Origin: Sinorhizobium garamanticum
GTDB lineage: Bacteria > Pseudomonadota > Alphaproteobacteria > Rhizobiales > Rhizobiaceae
Length of the DNA stretch: 64,000 nt
Assembly: GCF_029892065.1 (NCBI RefSeq)
Contig: NZ_CP120374.1
Coordinates: 1,550,001 to 1,614,000, forward strand
Reading direction: 5' to 3'
Both the position numbers and the translations under genes were made by a program. The notes under the pieces are model-generated. The model was not told the DNA's origin, did no database searches, and saw nothing but the letters and a program-made list of their open reading frames with translations. Shown one piece after another: positions 42,988 through 55,139 of this stretch (position 1 is its first letter; each line of letters starts with the position of its first letter).

Positions 42988-45900
42988 ATGAGCGGAACCG
43001 GGACCTGGGATTTTTGGGTCGATCGCGGCGGCACCTTCACCGACGTCATCGGCCGCGACCCTGCGGGCGCGCTCCATGCGCTGAAAGTTCTCTCCGAAAA
43101 TCCCGAGGCTTACCGCGATGCGGCGGTGCACGGCGTCCGGCAGCTTCTCAAGCTTCCGGCGGGCGAACCTATACAGGCCGGCCTGATCGACGAGGTGCGG
43201 ATGGGAACGACCGTCGCCACCAACGCGCTTCTCGAGCGGAAGGGCGAGCGGCTCGCGCTGATTACTACGCGCGGGTTCCGCGATGCGCTGAGGATCGGCT
43301 ACCAGGAGCGCAAGAAGATTTTTGCGACCGAAATCATCAAGCCGGAGGCGCTCTACCAGGATATCGTTGAACTCGACGAGCGCGTGCTCGCCGACGGTAC
43401 GATCGAGCAGCCTTTGAGTGAAGATGCGGCACGACGCGCGCTCGAAGACCTGAAGGCAAAGGGCTATCGGGCGATCGCCATCGTCTTCATGCACGCCTAC
43501 AAATTTCCCGACCACGAGGCGCTGGTAGCGCGGCTGGCTCGCGCGATGGGTTTCGAGCAGGTCTCGGTCAGCCACGAGGTCTCGCCGCTGGTCAAATATG
43601 TGGGCCGCGGCGACACCACCGTCATCGACGCCTATCTTTCGCCGGTGCTCGGCCGCTACGTGGCGCAGGTCTCCGACGAACTCGACGTCAAGCGCTCCGG
43701 GGCGCGCATCATGTTCATGATGTCGTCCGGCGGCCTGACGGCGGCGGGCATGTTCCAGGGCAAGGATGCGATCCTTTCCGGACCGGCCGGCGGTGTCGTC
43801 GGCCTTGCGAAGACCGGAGAGGCGGCGGGATTCGACCGCATCATCGGTTTCGACATGGGTGGAACCTCGACCGACGTCGCCCATTTCGACGGCGAATATG
43901 AGCGCGCCTTCGAGACCGAGGTCGCCGGCGTGCGCGTGCGCGCGCCGATGATGCTGATCCATACGGTCGCCGCCGGCGGCGGCTCGATCCTCCATTTCGA
44001 CGGCGAGCGTTTTCGCGTCGGGCCGGATTCGGCCGGCGCCAATCCGGGCCCGGCCTGCTACCGCAATGGCGGCCCGCTTGCCGTCACCGATGCCAATGTG
44101 ATGCTCGGCAAGCTGATGCCGGAATTCTTTCCGGCGCTGTTCGGACCGGAGCAGAACGAGCGCCTCGACGTCGAGACTGTGCGGACGCGCTTCGCGGCGC
44201 TGGCGAAGGAGATCGGCGACGGGCGGAGCGCGGAAGAGGTCGCCGACGGCTTCATCCGTATTGCCGTCGCCAACATGGTCGAGGCCATCAAGAAGATTTC
44301 CGTCCAGCGCGGCTATGACGTGACCCGCTATGCGCTGAGCTGCTTCGGCGGCGCCGGCGGTCAGCACGCCTGCCTGGTGGCGGACGCGCTCGGCATGACA
44401 AGCATTCTCCTGCATCCGATGTCGGGCCTTTTGTCTGCCTACGGCATGGGCCTCGCCGATATCCGCGCCACCCGGCAGAAAGCGCTTGGCGTCGCCCTCG
44501 ACGATGCGGCGCCGGCTGCGCTCGCCGCTCTCGGCGCTGAACTGCAATCCGAGTGCCTTGCCGAACTCCAGGCGCAGGGTATCGGCCGCGAGCGCACGCG
44601 CACTCATCTGCGCGCCCACATCCGCTATGCCGGCACGGACACGGTTCTCGCCGTCGAAGCGAGCTTCCCGGAGCAGGACGATGCGACGCGGCTGCGCTCC
44701 GAATTCGAGCTCCTGCACAAGCGCCGCTTTGGCTTCATCGCTGAGAACAAGCCGCTGGTAATCGACGCCGTCGAAGTCGAGGCCGTCGGGGGAGGAGCCG
44801 CGCAGATGGAAACGGAGGGGCTGACGGTGACGGCTGGCGAGCCCGTCCTTAGCCGGCGAACCCGCTTCTATTCGCAAGGCGAATTCCATGATGCGCCGGT
44901 GGCGCTGCGCTCGGAAATCTCGCCCGGCCAGAGGCTGGCGGGTCCGGCGATCATCATCGAAGCCAACCAGACGATCGTCGTGGAGGATGGCTGGCAGGCG
45001 GAGCTCACGGCAAAGGACCACATCGTTCTCACGCGCATCAAGCCGCTGCCGGAACGCACAGCCATCGGCACCAAGGCCGATCCGGTGATGCTGGAGATCT
45101 TCAACAACCTCTTCATGTCGATCGCCGAACAGATGGGCGTCACGCTGCAGAACACCGCCTATTCGGTCAACATCAAGGAGCGGCTCGATTTCTCCTGCGC
45201 GGTTTTCGACAACAACGGCAACCTCGTCGCCAATGCGCCGCATATGCCGGTGCACCTGGGATCCATGGATGCTTCCGTTGCGACCGCGATCCGCGAAAAC
45301 CCGCTCATCCATCCGGGCGACGTGTTCCTGATCAACGCGCCCTATAACGGCGGCACGCACCTGCCGGACCTGACGGTCTGCACGCCGGTCTTCGATGATG
45401 CCGGCCGCGAGATCCGCTTCTGGGTCGCAAGCCGCGGCCATCACGCGGACATCGGCGGCATTTCGCCGGGGTCGATGTCGCCGCTTGCGACCAATATCGA
45501 GGAGGAGGGCGTCTATATCGACAACTTCAAGCTCATCGACCGCGGCCGCTTCTGCGAGGAGGAACTGGAGAAGCTTCTGAGCGGCGCGCGCTATCCGGTG
45601 CGCAACATCCTGCAGAACGTCAACGACCTGAAGGCGCAGGTCGCTGCCAATGAGAAGGGTGTGGCGGAACTGAAGAAGATGATCGCCCAGTTCGGTGAGG
45701 ACGTGGTCGAGGCCTATATGGGCCACGTTCAAGACAACGCCGCCGAAAGCGTGCGGCGCGTGCTCGACCAGTTGCGCGACGGCGAATTCTCCTACGAGAT
45801 GGACCAGGGCTGCCGGATCGTCGTGAAGATCTCCGTCGATCGCGAAAGCCGAGAGGCTACGGTCGATTTCACCGGCACTTCCGCGCAGCGTTCGGACAAT

Positions 45901-46602
45901 TTCAACGCGCCGGCGCCGGTGACGCGCGCCGCGGTGCTCTATGTCTTCCGGGTGCTGGTCGAAGCCGATATTCCGATGAATGCCGGCTGCTTGCGCCCGA
46001 TCCGTATCATTATCCCGGAAGGCACGATGCTGACGCCACGCTATCCGGCGGCCGTCGTCGCCGGCAATGTCGAGGTCAGCCAGGCGGTGACCAATTGCCT
46101 GTTCGGCGCCGTCGAGGCGCAGGCCGCCGCGCAAGGGACGATGAACAACCTGACCTTCGGCAATGCGAACTACCAGTATTACGAAACGATCTGCTCGGGC
46201 GCCCCGGCCGGTCCCGGCTATAACGGCGCCGACGCGGTCCACACCCACATGACCAATTCGCGGCTCACGGATCCCGAAATTCTCGAAACCCGGTTCCCAG
46301 TGGTGCTGGAGGATTTCCATATTCGCGAAGGTTCCGGCGGCCGCGGAAAATGGTCGGCCGGCAATGGCACCAAGCGCACTATTCGCGCCCGCGAGCGGCT
46401 GGACTTCGCTATCCTCTCCGGCCACCGCCGTGTCGCGCCCTTCGGGTTGAAGGGCGGGGAGCCGGGCGAACTCGGCCGCAACAGCGTTCGGCGCAATGAC
46501 GGCCGTATCGAGGAACTGCCGGGTTGCGCCCACACGGTCCTGGAGGCGGGCGAGGCCTTCACCGTCGTGACGCCGACCGGCGGCGGCTATGGAAAAGCGT
46601 GA
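42988..46602 (+). CDS. hydantoinase/5-oxoprolinase family protein (HyuA-HyuB fusion)
   Basis: Start chosen at [20 protein letters not shown], with GGGAG upstream, giving 1204 residues. The N-terminal HyuA part (to ~690) has [25 protein letters not shown] and [17 protein letters not shown], ATPase phosphate-binding segments. The C-terminal HyuB part (from ~699) begins [20 protein letters not shown] and includes GTHLPDLTV and GHHADIGG. Fused proteins of this length include eukaryote-type 5-oxoprolinase, which opens 5-oxoproline with ATP to glutamate. Hydantoins or related cyclic amides remain possible. No transporter or regulator is adjacent. Confidence 0.9.
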   Translation: MSGTGTWDFWVDRGGTFTDVIGRDPAGALHALKVLSENPEAYRDAAVHGVRQLLKLPAGEPIQAGLIDEVRMGTTVATNALLERKGERLALITTRGFRDALRIGYQERKKIFATEIIKPEALYQDIVELDERVLADGTIEQPLSEDAARRALEDLKAKGYRAIAIVFMHAYKFPDHEALVARLARAMGFEQVSVSHEVSPLVKYVGRGDTTVIDAYLSPVLGRYVAQVSDELDVKRSGARIMFMMSSGGLTAAGMFQGKDAILSGPAGGVVGLAKTGEAAGFDRIIGFDMGGTSTDVAHFDGEYERAFETEVAGVRVRAPMMLIHTVAAGGGSILHFDGERFRVGPDSAGANPGPACYRNGGPLAVTDANVMLGKLMPEFFPALFGPEQNERLDVETVRTRFAALAKEIGDGRSAEEVADGFIRIAVANMVEAIKKISVQRGYDVTRYALSCFGGAGGQHACLVADALGMTSILLHPMSGLLSAYGMGLADIRATRQKALGVALDDAAPAALAALGAELQSECLAELQAQGIGRERTRTHLRAHIRYAGTDTVLAVEASFPEQDDATRLRSEFELLHKRRFGFIAENKPLVIDAVEVEAVGGGAAQMETEGLTVTAGEPVLSRRTRFYSQGEFHDAPVALRSEISPGQRLAGPAIIIEANQTIVVEDGWQAELTAKDHIVLTRIKPLPERTAIGTKADPVMLEIFNNLFMSIAEQMGVTLQNTAYSVNIKERLDFSCAVFDNNGNLVANAPHMPVHLGSMDASVATAIRENPLIHPGDVFLINAPYNGGTHLPDLTVCTPVFDDAGREIRFWVASRGHHADIGGISPGSMSPLATNIEEEGVYIDNFKLIDRGRFCEEELEKLLSGARYPVRNILQNVNDLKAQVAANEKGVAELKKMIAQFGEDVVEAYMGHVQDNAAESVRRVLDQLRDGEFSYEMDQGCRIVVKISVDRESREATVDFTGTSAQRSDNFNAPAPVTRAAVLYVFRVLVEADIPMNAGCLRPIRIIIPEGTMLTPRYPAAVVAGNVEVSQAVTNCLFGAVEAQAAAQGTMNNLTFGNANYQYYETICSGAPAGPGYNGADAVHTHMTNSRLTDPEILETRFPVVLEDFHIREGSGGRGKWSAGNGTKRTIRARERLDFAILSGHRRVAPFGLKGGEPGELGRNSVRRNDGRIEELPGCAHTVLEAGEAFTVVTPTGGGYGKA

Positions 46603-46653
46603 GGCGGACTGCCGGCCGGAGGCGCGGCTTGCCTTGCCCGCCTCTACTCTTCT

Positions 46654-47559
46654 TCAAGGAGCGGCATTCACGCCCGCGCGGCGCCGAAGGCGCTCGGCCG
46701 CGAAATCCACGAACGCACGCACCCGGGCGGAAACCATGCGCCCCTCCGCGTGCACGATGTGGATCGGCACCGGCGCGCGCTCGTAGTCGGCAAGCACCGC
46801 CTTGAGCCGGCCGGCCTCTATCTCCGGCGCCACCTGGTACGACTGAAAGCGCGACACTCCCCAACCGGCGACCGCGGCAGAGATGGCTGCGTCATTGGTG
46901 TTGACGATGAGGCGGGCGCTGATCGGAACGCGAATGCTGCTGTCACGGCCGAACAGCCATTCCGAATGGCCGAAAAGACCTTCCCGGCCGATGATCCGGT
47001 GATGAACAAGATCCTGCGGCGCCAACGGCTCGCCGAAGCGGGCGAAATAATCCGGCGACCCGCAGAGCACCTGCCTGACCGAGCCGACGCGGCGAGCGAT
47101 GAGGCCCGAGGCGGGAAGCGCCGCGATGCGCACGGCGACATCCAACCCTTCCTCGACCAGGTTGGTCACCCGGTCGACGAAGATGGTTTTCACCTGCAAG
47201 GCGGGGTAGCGATCGAGAAAATCGAGAACGACGGGGAGCACGTGGATGCGCCCGAAAAGGGCGGGCGCCGTCACCGTAAGCAACCCCGCCGGATGCGTGA
47301 AGCTGCCCGCCGCATTGGCCTCCGCCTCGGCAATCTCCGCCAGAATACGCCGGCAATCGGCCGCGTAGCCTTCGCCCGCCGCCGTCAGCTTCAGCGAACG
47401 GGTCGTGCGGACGAGCAGCCGCGTGCCGATCATCTCCTCCAGTCTCGCAATCGCCCGCGTCACCGATGGCGGGCTTATGTGCAGCATCTTGGCGGCGGGC
47501 GCAAACCCGCCGCTTTCCACCACCTGCACGAAGATCCGCATTGCCTGCCAGCGATCCAT
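46654..47559 (-). CDS. LysR-family transcriptional regulator
   Basis: A 301-residue LysR: MDRWQAMRIFVQVVESGGFAPAAKMLHISPPSVTRAIARLEEMIGTRLLVRTTRSLKLT, with an effector domain beginning GLLTVTAPALFGRIHVLPVV. This subgroup commonly regulates an adjacent oxidoreductase or glutathione-transferase gene. It lies divergent from the GST gene with 120 bases between starts and is the probable regulator of the GST/PNPOx pair. Confidence 0.9.
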   Translation of the reverse strand: MDRWQAMRIFVQVVESGGFAPAAKMLHISPPSVTRAIARLEEMIGTRLLVRTTRSLKLTAAGEGYAADCRRILAEIAEAEANAAGSFTHPAGLLTVTAPALFGRIHVLPVVLDFLDRYPALQVKTIFVDRVTNLVEEGLDVAVRIAALPASGLIARRVGSVRQVLCGSPDYFARFGEPLAPQDLVHHRIIGREGLFGHSEWLFGRDSSIRVPISARLIVNTNDAAISAAVAGWGVSRFQSYQVAPEIEAGRLKAVLADYERAPVPIHIVHAEGRMVSARVRAFVDFAAERLRRRAGVNAAP

Positions 47560-47679
47560 GAGTTTTCCGCGTCGCGCATTATTGCGTTCAGTGAAATGGT
47601 CTAGTGTTTTTCTGGGCGCTTATCAACTTTGCGTTTAACAATCATCGTGGTGTCGTTCTTATCTTTCCAGGAGGCAAGC

Positions 47680-48291
47680 ATGAAGCTCTATCATCATCCG
47701 CTGTCCGGCCATGCGCATCGCGCCCGGCTCTTTCTCTCGCTGATCGGAATCGAACACGAACTCGTGCTCGTCGATCTCGCCAGGAAGGAGCACAAGGAGC
47801 CGCAGTTCCTCGCTCTCAACCCCTTCGGCCAGGTTCCGGTTCTTGATGACAGCGGTACGATCATCTCGGATTCCAACGCCATCCTCGTTTATCTCGCGAA
47901 GAAGACGGGACGCACGGACTGGCTGCCCGAAGACCCCGAGGGCGCGGCCGCCGTTCAGCGTTGGCTTTCGGTCGCCGCCGGCCAGATCGCCCACGGCCCG
48001 GCGCAGGCGCGCCTCATCAACGTGTTCAAGGCGCCCTATCGGCCGGAAGAGGTCATTCCCCGCGCCCATGCGATCCTGACGCTGATCGAGGCGGCGCTTG
48101 CGGGCCGGAGCTGGATTGCTGCCGACCGTCCGACCATCGCCGATGTCGCGCTTTACAGCTACGTGGCAAGCGCGCCGGAAGGTGACGTGGATCTTCAGCC
48201 CTATCCCAACATCGGCGCCTGGCTGAGCCGCATCGAGGCGCTGCCGGGCTTTGTCGATTTCCAGAAGACGCCTGTCGGTCTGGCAGCATAG
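47680..48291 (+). CDS. glutathione S-transferase
   Basis: A 203-residue GST from [20 protein letters not shown] (CAGGAGG upstream). It has a thioredoxin-like N-terminal domain with [29 protein letters not shown], the cis-Pro and glutathione-binding Ser, then an all-helical domain with [29 protein letters not shown]. It conjugates or reduces electrophiles in the cytoplasm. It is divergent from LysR and followed by a PNPOx-like gene, separated by a mosaic repeat. Confidence 0.92.
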   Translation: MKLYHHPLSGHAHRARLFLSLIGIEHELVLVDLARKEHKEPQFLALNPFGQVPVLDDSGTIISDSNAILVYLAKKTGRTDWLPEDPEGAAAVQRWLSVAAGQIAHGPAQARLINVFKAPYRPEEVIPRAHAILTLIEAALAGRSWIAADRPTIADVALYSYVASAPEGDVDLQPYPNIGAWLSRIEALPGFVDFQKTPVGLAA

Positions 48292-48339
48292 AGCGGGATG
48301 AGGAATAGTGTGCGCGGTTTTCCGCCCGCATCCCGCTCT
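48290..48339. repeat. Rhizobiales palindromic intergenic repeat (copy 1)
   Basis: AGAGCGGGATG (48290-48300) and CATCCCGCTCT (48329-48339) form a perfect 11-base stem around an inner GCGG-TTTT-CCGC hairpin. A second copy lies at 55847-55891. Confidence 0.75.
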
Positions 48340-48416
48340 AACTTATTAGAATCGATCACGTTTATGATTCTGGGTCGATACGACGAAAATTATCGTGATC
48401 TAGGGAGGCACAAGTC

Positions 48417-49364
48417 ATGGACAGTCCCCTCGTCGATCCTTCGCCCTGGCATGCGGGCGAGCTTGCGCTGCAGACGCGGTTCGGCGTGGAAGCGCGCATG
48501 GACGAGGTCGGCCGCCGGGTCCTGCGCGACCATCTGATCGACCAGCACCGCGAATTCTATCCCCTCCTGCCAATGGTGGTGCTGGGGGCGGTCGACCAGG
48601 ACGGCGACGTGTGGGCGACGCTCCGGGCGGGGCGCCCCGACTTCCTCCATGCGCCGGACGCTCACCGGCTCACCGTCGATCTCGCCAGAGAGCCGGCGGA
48701 CCCGACCGAGGCAGGCATGGAGGATGGCGCCTCGCTCGCCCTCCTCGGCATCGATCTCGCCACGCGCCGCCGCAACCGGCTGAACGGCATCCTCAGCCGG
48801 CATCCGCGAGGGTTCGATTTGAGCGTCGGCCAGAGCTTCGGCAACTGCCCGAAATACATCCAGCTCCGCCAGGTGCAGTTCGTCCGCGATCCGTGGGAGC
48901 CGCCGGCGGCGGCTCCCACCTGGAGCTCAGAGCTCGATGCACCCGCCCGCGCCCTGATCCGGCAAGCGGACACCTTCTTCGTCGCCACCTATGCGGACCT
49001 TCCCGGCGGTCGGCAGGTGGACGTTTCCCATCGCGGCGGCCGCGCGGGGTTCGTCGATGTTGGCGAAGACGGCTGGCTGACGATCCCGGATTTTATCGGC
49101 AACCGCTTCTTCAACACGCTCGGCAATATCGCTCTTAATCCGCGCGCCGGACTCGTCTTCCCGGACTTCTCGACGGGCGGCCTGCTGCAGATGACCGGCG
49201 CGGCCGAGCTCATGTTCGATCACCCCGACGGCAAGCCTCTCGAAGGGGCAGAGCGCTACTGGCGTTTCCGTCCGCGCCGTATCGTCTGGCGGCCGGACGC
49301 GCTGCCGATCCGCTACGATTTTGCCGAATGGTCACCCTTCGCGCTCGCCACCGGCACGTGGTAG
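48417..49364 (+). CDS. PNPOx-like flavin-binding family protein
   Basis: A 315-residue protein. The C-terminal half is a pyridoxamine-phosphate-oxidase-like split barrel: ALIRQADTFFVATYADLPGGRQVDVSHRGGRAGFV and GNRFFNTLGNIALNPRAGLVFPDF, followed by GLLQMTGAAEL. The N-terminal part (PLLPMVVLGAVDQDGDVWATLRAGRPDF) looks like a second, more divergent barrel. Members bind FMN and reduce diverse small molecules. The gene follows GST in the same direction, suggesting a joint detoxification role under LysR control. Confidence 0.8.
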   Translation: MDSPLVDPSPWHAGELALQTRFGVEARMDEVGRRVLRDHLIDQHREFYPLLPMVVLGAVDQDGDVWATLRAGRPDFLHAPDAHRLTVDLAREPADPTEAGMEDGASLALLGIDLATRRRNRLNGILSRHPRGFDLSVGQSFGNCPKYIQLRQVQFVRDPWEPPAAAPTWSSELDAPARALIRQADTFFVATYADLPGGRQVDVSHRGGRAGFVDVGEDGWLTIPDFIGNRFFNTLGNIALNPRAGLVFPDFSTGGLLQMTGAAELMFDHPDGKPLEGAERYWRFRPRRIVWRPDALPIRYDFAEWSPFALATGTW

Positions 49365-49435
49365 CGTGCGCCTTCGCATGGCTTTCGTTCGGCTCAGCTC
49401 GCAGACGCGCTTTCGCTTTTGTCGACAATCGCGGG

Positions 49436-50488
49436 TCAGGCCGTGACGCGCAGGCCCGGCTCGCCTTCCTCGACGACCCCGATGGTCCGGGCTGCGGGAT
49501 AGCCTGCGGCCAAGATCTCTTCGAGCAGTGCGTCCGCCTGATCGGCGCGGCATGATACGAGAAGACCGCCGGAGGTCTGGGGATCGGTGAGGATGTGGCG
49601 CCGCCATGCCGGGAGATCGTCCGGCAGAACGACGGCCGCGCCGTAGCTTGCCCAGTTCCGGTGCGATGCGCCGGTGACGAAGCCCTGCTCTGCGAGTTCG
49701 GCGCAACGGGTAAAGAGCGCAATGGCGTCCGCGTCGATCGCTATCCGCTTGTTCGATCCGCGCGCCATCTCGAGCGCGTGGCCGAGAATGCCGAAGCCGG
49801 TGACATCGGTGACGGCATGGACGTGAGAATGTTTGGCGAGCTCGGCGCCGACACGATTCAGGAGCGTCGTCGACTGGAGGAGTTCGGCATAGGCATCCGT
49901 TGGCAGCGCGCCCTTCTTGAACGCCGCCGAATAGATCCCCACACCGAGCGCCTTCGTTAGAATCAGCGCATCGCCGGCGCGCGCGCCGCTGTTGCGCCGA
50001 ATGCTGGACGAGGAGCCCGTACCGATCACCGCGAGACCGTAGATCGGCTCCGGCGAGTCGATCGAGTGGCCGCCGGCGACCGGAATGCCGGCCTCGGCGC
50101 AGATCGCGCTGCCGCCCCTCAGGATCTCGCGCACCATTTCTGCCGGCATCTTGTCGATCGGCATGCCGAGAATGGCGAGCGCCATGATCGGCTTTCCGCC
50201 CATGGCATAGACGTCGGAGATGGCGTTGGTCGCGGCGATCCGGCCGAAATCGAAGGGATCGTCGACCATCGGCATGAAGAAATCGGTGGTGGCGATCACG
50301 CAGGTCTCATCGTCGAGCCGCCAGACGGCGGCGTCGTCCCCTGTCTCGGTGCCGACGATGAGCCGGGAAAAAGGCCCGCCCGCCGGCTGATCGGCAAGCA
50401 GCTGCTGCAGGACGGATGGCGCCAGCTTGCAGCCGCAGCCGCCGCCATGGGCAAGCGCCGTCAGGCGCGGCAAAGTCGCGGTATCCAT
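49436..50488 (-). CDS. selD: selenophosphate synthetase SelD
   Basis: A 350-residue SelD. The N-terminal glycine-rich segment [11 protein letters not shown] carries the catalytic Cys and Lys near residues 18-21; the enzyme uses Cys, not Sec. [39 protein letters not shown] and [12 protein letters not shown] follow. It makes selenophosphate from selenide and ATP, the Se donor for SelA. GGGAGG precedes the ATG. It is divergent from fdoG with 610 bases between, containing a mosaic repeat. Confidence 0.95.
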   Translation of the reverse strand: MDTATLPRLTALAHGGGCGCKLAPSVLQQLLADQPAGGPFSRLIVGTETGDDAAVWRLDDETCVIATTDFFMPMVDDPFDFGRIAATNAISDVYAMGGKPIMALAILGMPIDKMPAEMVREILRGGSAICAEAGIPVAGGHSIDSPEPIYGLAVIGTGSSSSIRRNSGARAGDALILTKALGVGIYSAAFKKGALPTDAYAELLQSTTLLNRVGAELAKHSHVHAVTDVTGFGILGHALEMARGSNKRIAIDADAIALFTRCAELAEQGFVTGASHRNWASYGAAVVLPDDLPAWRRHILTDPQTSGGLLVSCRADQADALLEEILAAGYPAARTIGVVEEGEPGLRVTA

Positions 50489-50570
50489 GGTTGCCTCCCA
50501 ATGTTTCGTATGGACCGCGCGTGACGCCGCGCGATTGCGTGAATTGAATCGGAGTCGAACAGGGGGAAAT

Positions 50571-50635
50571 CATGCAGCAAATCAAAGTGCTACGGCGACC
50601 TTTGCGCGTCTGATGAGACGCGCGGTGCAGCAGGC
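50571..50635. repeat. Rhizobium-type intergenic mosaic repeat, second module only
   Basis: Matches the second hairpin module at 42895-42957 (CATGCAGC...CAAAGTGC, TTTGCGCGTCTGATGAGACG). The first hairpin module is absent. Located between selD and fdoG. Confidence 0.65.
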
Positions 50636-50968
50636 CGGATGAAAATTTCGCGGAAAACCGGAAATGCGTCGGGCGCGGGCCGGAAGGGCCCACCGCTTCG
50701 GCGGCGTCCTGTGGTGACAGCCAGTGCGCAATGCCCCGAACCTCGGGAGCGGCGTGCAAGCCCATAATGTTACTATGGTTGATCCTGGTGAGCGCGTCAA
50801 TTTGCGGGGGAGCACTCGCCAGCAACGATCAAGTGGGGTTCACGGAGATGTGAGAGAAAACGCTGAAACACCGGTGCGGTCCGATTGTGTTCTCGGCGCT
50901 TTATACACGCGCGAGTCAATTTAGATGTAAGTGGAATATCATGCTCGTGATTTGTAGTTCTTATCGAT

Positions 50969-50996
50969 TTGACAATAGGATAGGGAGGACTAAGAT
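50969..50996 (+). promoter_or_regulatory. promoter candidate for the fdo-sel operon
   Basis: TTGACA (50969-50974) and TAAGAT (50991-50996) with a 16-base spacer, about 100 bases before the fdoG start. The remaining 489-base stretch between selD and this promoter holds the mosaic repeat and no gene. Confidence 0.35.
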
Positions 50997-51098
50997 TTAA
51001 ACTTGCAGTGCCGGTTTTACGTCTTTCTTGTCAGAGGCGGGACCAATTTTTCCGGCATGCCCTCGTCGGCAAGGCCGGTTTCAGGGAGGTGTCATGCT

Positions 51099-54000
51099 AT
51101 GAACATGGAACTCTCGCGGCGCCAATTCCTGGGTGCCGTCGGTGCCGGGGCGGCGGCTACGGCGCTCGGATCTCTGGGCTTCGGTGAAATCGAAGCCGCG
51201 CATGCCGAAGCGATCCGCGCCTTCAAGCTCGTGGGCACGACCGAAACCCGCAACACCTGTCCCTATTGTTCCGTCGCTTGCGGCGTGATCATGTATTCGA
51301 AGGGCGACCGGACGAAGGGCGAGCAGGCGGAAATCATCCATATCGAGGGTGACACCGATCATCCGACCAATCGCGGCACGCTCTGTCCGAAGGGCGCGGC
51401 GCTGCTCGATTTCGTCAAGTCCGAAACCCGGCTGAAATATCCGATGATCCGCAAACCCGGGTCGGACAAGTTCGAACGGGTCAGCTGGGATGAGGCTCTC
51501 GATCGGATCGTCCGGCTGATGAAGGACGACCGCGACGCCAATTTCGTCGAGAGAAACGAGGCGGGCGTGCCGGTGAACCGGTGGATAACGACCGGCTTCC
51601 TTGCGGCCTCCGCGACAACGAACGAAACGGCATGGGAGACCTACAAGGTCGTCCGCAGTGCCGGGATGCTGGTCTTCGACAACCAAGCGCGTGTCTGACA
51701 CGGCCCTACGGTAGCCAGTTTGGCTCCAACATTCGGCCGCGGCGCAATGACCAACTCCTGGACGGACATCAAGAACACCGACCTCGTGATCATCATGGGC
51801 GGCAATGCCGCAGAAGCGCATCCGTGCGGCTTCAAATGGGTGACCGAGGCGAAGGCCAATCGCGGTGCGAAGCTGATCGTCGTCGATCCCCGCTTCACCC
51901 GCTCCGCATCGGTCGCCGATTTCTATGCGCCGATCCGCCAGGGCACGGACATCGCCTTCCTGCTCGGCGTGATCAACTACTGCATGCAGAACGACAAGGT
52001 GCAGTGGGATTATGTCAAGGCGTTCACCAATGCCAGCTACATCGTCAAGGACGGCTTCGCCTACAAGGACGGGCTGTTCACCGGCTATGACGAGGCCAAG
52101 CGCGATTACGACAAATCGACCTGGGACTATGTCATCGGCCCCGACGGCTATGCGATGGTGGACGACACGCTGGCGAATCCGCGCTGCGTATGGAACCTGC
52201 TCAAGGAGCACGTTTCCGTCTACACCCCCGAAATGGTCGAGCGCATCTGCGGCACGCCGAAGGACAAGTTCCTGAAAGTGGCCGAAATGGTCTCCGAATG
52301 CTCGTCGCCGACCAAGGCGATGACCTCGATGTATGCGCTCGGCTGGACGCAGCATTCGAAGGGCTCGCAGAATATCCGCGCCATGGCAATGCTGCAGCTG
52401 ATCCTCGGTAATATCGGGGTGCGCGGCGGCGGCATGAATGCCCTGCGCGGCCACTCGAACATCCAGGGGCTCACCGATGTCGGGCTGATGTCGAACCTGC
52501 TCCCCGGCTATCTGACGATACCGAACGAGAAGGAGGTCGATCTCGAGACCTACATGTCGACGCGCGGCTTCAAGCCGCTCAGACCCAACCAGATGAGCTA
52601 CTGGCAGAACTACAGGAAGTTCTTCGTCAGCTTCCAAAAGGCGATGTGGGGCACGGCAGCGACGCCGCAGAACGACTTCGCCTATGACTGGCTGCCGAAG
52701 CTCGACGTCTCGGGCTATGACATCCTGCGCGCCCTCGAGCTCATGGGCCAGGGCAAGATGACGGGGTACTTCTGCCAGGGCTTCAACCCGCTGCTTGCCG
52801 CCCCGAACCGCAAGAAGGTGACGGATTCGCTGTCGAAGCTCAAGTTCCTCGTCACCATGGATCCGCTCGACACCGAGACGGCGCGTTTCTGGGAGAACCA
52901 CGGCGAGTACAACGATGTCGATCCCTCGCAGATCCAGACGGAGGTCATCCAACTGCCCTCCACCTGCTTCGCCGAAGACGAAGGCTCGCTCACCAATTCC
53001 AGCCGTTGGCTTCAATGGCACTGGCCGGGCGGCACGCCTCCCGGCGAGGCAAAGACCGACAACTGGATCATGGCGCAGATCCATGTGCGGCTGAAGGAGC
53101 TCTACCGCAAGGAGGGCGGGAAATTCCCCGACCCGATCGTCAATCTCGAATGGGCCTATGCCGATCCGAACGAGCCGACCGCCGAGGAGCTCGCCAAGGA
53201 GATCAACGGCAAGGCGCTTTCAACCGTCTACGACACCGCCGATCCGACGAAGGTGCTGGCGGAAGCCGGCAAGCTCCTGCCCGGCTTCGCGGCGCTGCGC
53301 GACGACGGCTCGACCACGTGCGGCTGCTGGGTCTATTCCGGCTGCTTCAACGAGAACGGCAACAACATGGCCCGGCGCGACACGTCGGACCCGGACGAGA
53401 CCGGCGCCTATTCGAAATGGACCTTCTCCTGGCCGGCCAACCGCCGCATCCTCTACAACAGGGCCTCGGCGGACCTTAACGGCAAGCCATGGGATCCGAG
53501 CCGCAAGGTGATCGAATGGGACGGCGCGAAATGGGCGGGTTACGACGTGCCCGATATCGCGCCGACGGCGAAGCCCGGCGAAGTCGGGCCGTTCATCATG
53601 AACCCGGAAGGCGTCTCGCGCCTCTTCACAAGGGGCATGATGCGAGACGGTCCGTTCCCGGCGCACTACGAGCCGTTTGAATCCCCGCTTGGCAATCTCG
53701 TCGCCCCGAATGTGCGCGGCAATCCCGCGGCGCGGGTATTCAAAGGGGATTTCGAGCAGTTTGCCGAGACCGCCTCGGAAGAGTTCCCCTATGCGGCGAC
53801 GTCCTATCGCCTGACGGAGCACTTCCACTACTGGACGAAGCATGTCCACACGAACGCCGTGCTGCAGCCGGAGTTCTTCGTCGAGATCTCGGAGGAACTG
53901 GCGGCGGAGAAGGGCATCACCAAGGGCGGCTGGGTGCACGTCTGGTCCAAGCGCGGTTCGATCGAGGCCAAGGCCATGGTTACCAAGCGGATCAAGCCTC

Positions 54001-54185
54001 TGATCTGCGACGGCAAACCCATCCACGTCGTCGGTATACCGTTGCATTGGGGCTTTACCGGCGTGGCCAGGAAGGGCTTCGGCCCGAACTCGCTGACGCC
54101 GTTTGTCGGGGACGCCAACATCGAGACGCCGGAATACAAGGCGTTTCTGGTCAATATCGAGCCCATTGCAGGGCCGGTGGCCTGA
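51099..54185 (+). CDS. fdoG: formate dehydrogenase alpha subunit, selenocysteine-containing
   Basis: One gene read through UGA at 51696-51698 (Sec, residue 200), giving 1028 residues. Before it is ...VFDNQARV and after it HGPTVASLAPTFGRGAMTNS, the classic Sec site of FDH-N/FDH-O. A Tat signal (LSRRQFLGAVGAGAAATALG) sends it to the periplasm. CPYCSVACG...LCPKGAALL binds the 4Fe-4S cluster, and the rest is the molybdenum/tungsten bis-MGD catalytic chain. It oxidises formate to CO2. GGGAGG lies 9 bases before the ATG at 51099; an ATG at 51105 is possible. The UGA is not a frameshift or a stop. Confidence 0.96.
51699..51740 (+). promoter_or_regulatory. SECIS element within fdoG
   Basis: Directly after the Sec UGA, GGTAGCC (51710-51716), AGTTT and GGCTCC (51722-51727) form a stem with a GU-containing apical loop. 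It sits at the same distance from the UGA as the E. coli fdhF SECIS. SelB would bind it with tRNA-Sec. Confidence 0.75.
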
Positions 54186-54197
54186 GGAGCTAGAGCC

Positions 54198-55139
54198 ATG
54201 TTCCCGCCCGTCCCAAATCCCAGCACCGGACCTCAAAGCCCGAAGTTCGGCGAACAGGACCTGATGCGGCGCTCGGCGTCGAACGTGACGCCGCCCGCCG
54301 AGCGCCAGACCGAAGTCGCCAAGCTTATCGACGTCTCCAAATGCATCGGCTGCAAGGCCTGCCAGGCGGCCTGCATCGAGTGGAACGACACCCATCCCGA
54401 GATCGAGGAGAATGTGGGCGTCTTCGAAAACCCGCACGACCTGACGCCGGACATGTTCACGCTGATGCGGTTCACCGAATGGGAGAACCCGGAGACGAAC
54501 AATCTCGAATGGCTGATCCGCAAGGACGGCTGCATGCATTGCGAGGATCCGGGCTGTCTCAAGGCGTGCCCCGCACCCGGCGCGATCGTGCAGTATTCGA
54601 ATGGCATCGTCGATTTTGTCCATGAGAACTGCATCGGCTGCGGTTATTGCATCAAGGGATGCCCGTTCAATATTCCGCGGATCTCGCAGGTCGACCACAC
54701 CGCTTACAAATGCACGCTCTGCTCCGACCGCATCGCCGTCGGCCAGGGCCCGGCCTGCGCCAAGGCCTGCCCGACGCAAGCGATCGTTTACGGCACCAAG
54801 GAGGAGATGAAGAAGCATGCGGAAGGGCGCATCACCGACCTGAAATCCCGCGGCTTTGCCAATGCCGGTCTTTACGATCCGCCGGGCGTCGGCGGCACGC
54901 ATGTCATGTATGTGCTGCACCATGCCGACAAGCCGGAGATTTACGCCGGCCTTCCCAACAACCCGACGATCAGCCCGATCGTCGAGGCCTGGAAGGGGAT
55001 GACCAAATATGCCGGCCTCGCCGTCATGGGCGTCGCGGCGGTCACCGGCTTCCTGCATTACATGGTCAACGGCCCCAACCGCGTTACCGAAGAGGACGAG
55101 GAGGCCGCTGAGAGGCTCACGGGAGATCGTTCCTCATGA
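54198..55139 (+). CDS. fdoH: formate dehydrogenase iron-sulfur (beta) subunit
   Basis: A 313-residue protein with four ferredoxin-like cysteine sets: [14 protein letters not shown] (about 49-62), [27 protein letters not shown] and [21 protein letters not shown]. They hold four 4Fe-4S clusters carrying electrons from FdoG to the cytochrome. A C-terminal membrane helix ([22 protein letters not shown]) anchors it. It has no signal peptide, consistent with export together with FdoG. The stop overlaps the fdoI start. Confidence 0.95.
   Translation: MFPPVPNPSTGPQSPKFGEQDLMRRSASNVTPPAERQTEVAKLIDVSKCIGCKACQAACIEWNDTHPEIEENVGVFENPHDLTPDMFTLMRFTEWENPETNNLEWLIRKDGCMHCEDPGCLKACPAPGAIVQYSNGIVDFVHENCIGCGYCIKGCPFNIPRISQVDHTAYKCTLCSDRIAVGQGPACAKACPTQAIVYGTKEEMKKHAEGRITDLKSRGFANAGLYDPPGVGGTHVMYVLHHADKPEIYAGLPNNPTISPIVEAWKGMTKYAGLAVMGVAAVTGFLHYMVNGPNRVTEEDEEAAERLTGDRSS

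Noticed and set aside
42886..46533. A 1215-codon open frame on the minus strand
   Set aside because: It is the antisense shadow of the GC-rich 5-oxoprolinase-type gene; its composition is Arg/His/Asp-rich with no domain.
51696..51698. In-frame stop splitting the formate dehydrogenase gene into two frames
   Set aside because: The context (ARV-UGA-HGPTVAS), a SECIS-like hairpin just downstream and a full set of sel genes nearby identify it as selenocysteine, not a broken gene.
51081..55058. Long minus-strand frames of 667 and 612 codons opposite fdoG/fdoH
   Set aside because: Antisense shadows of high-GC coding DNA without recognisable domains.
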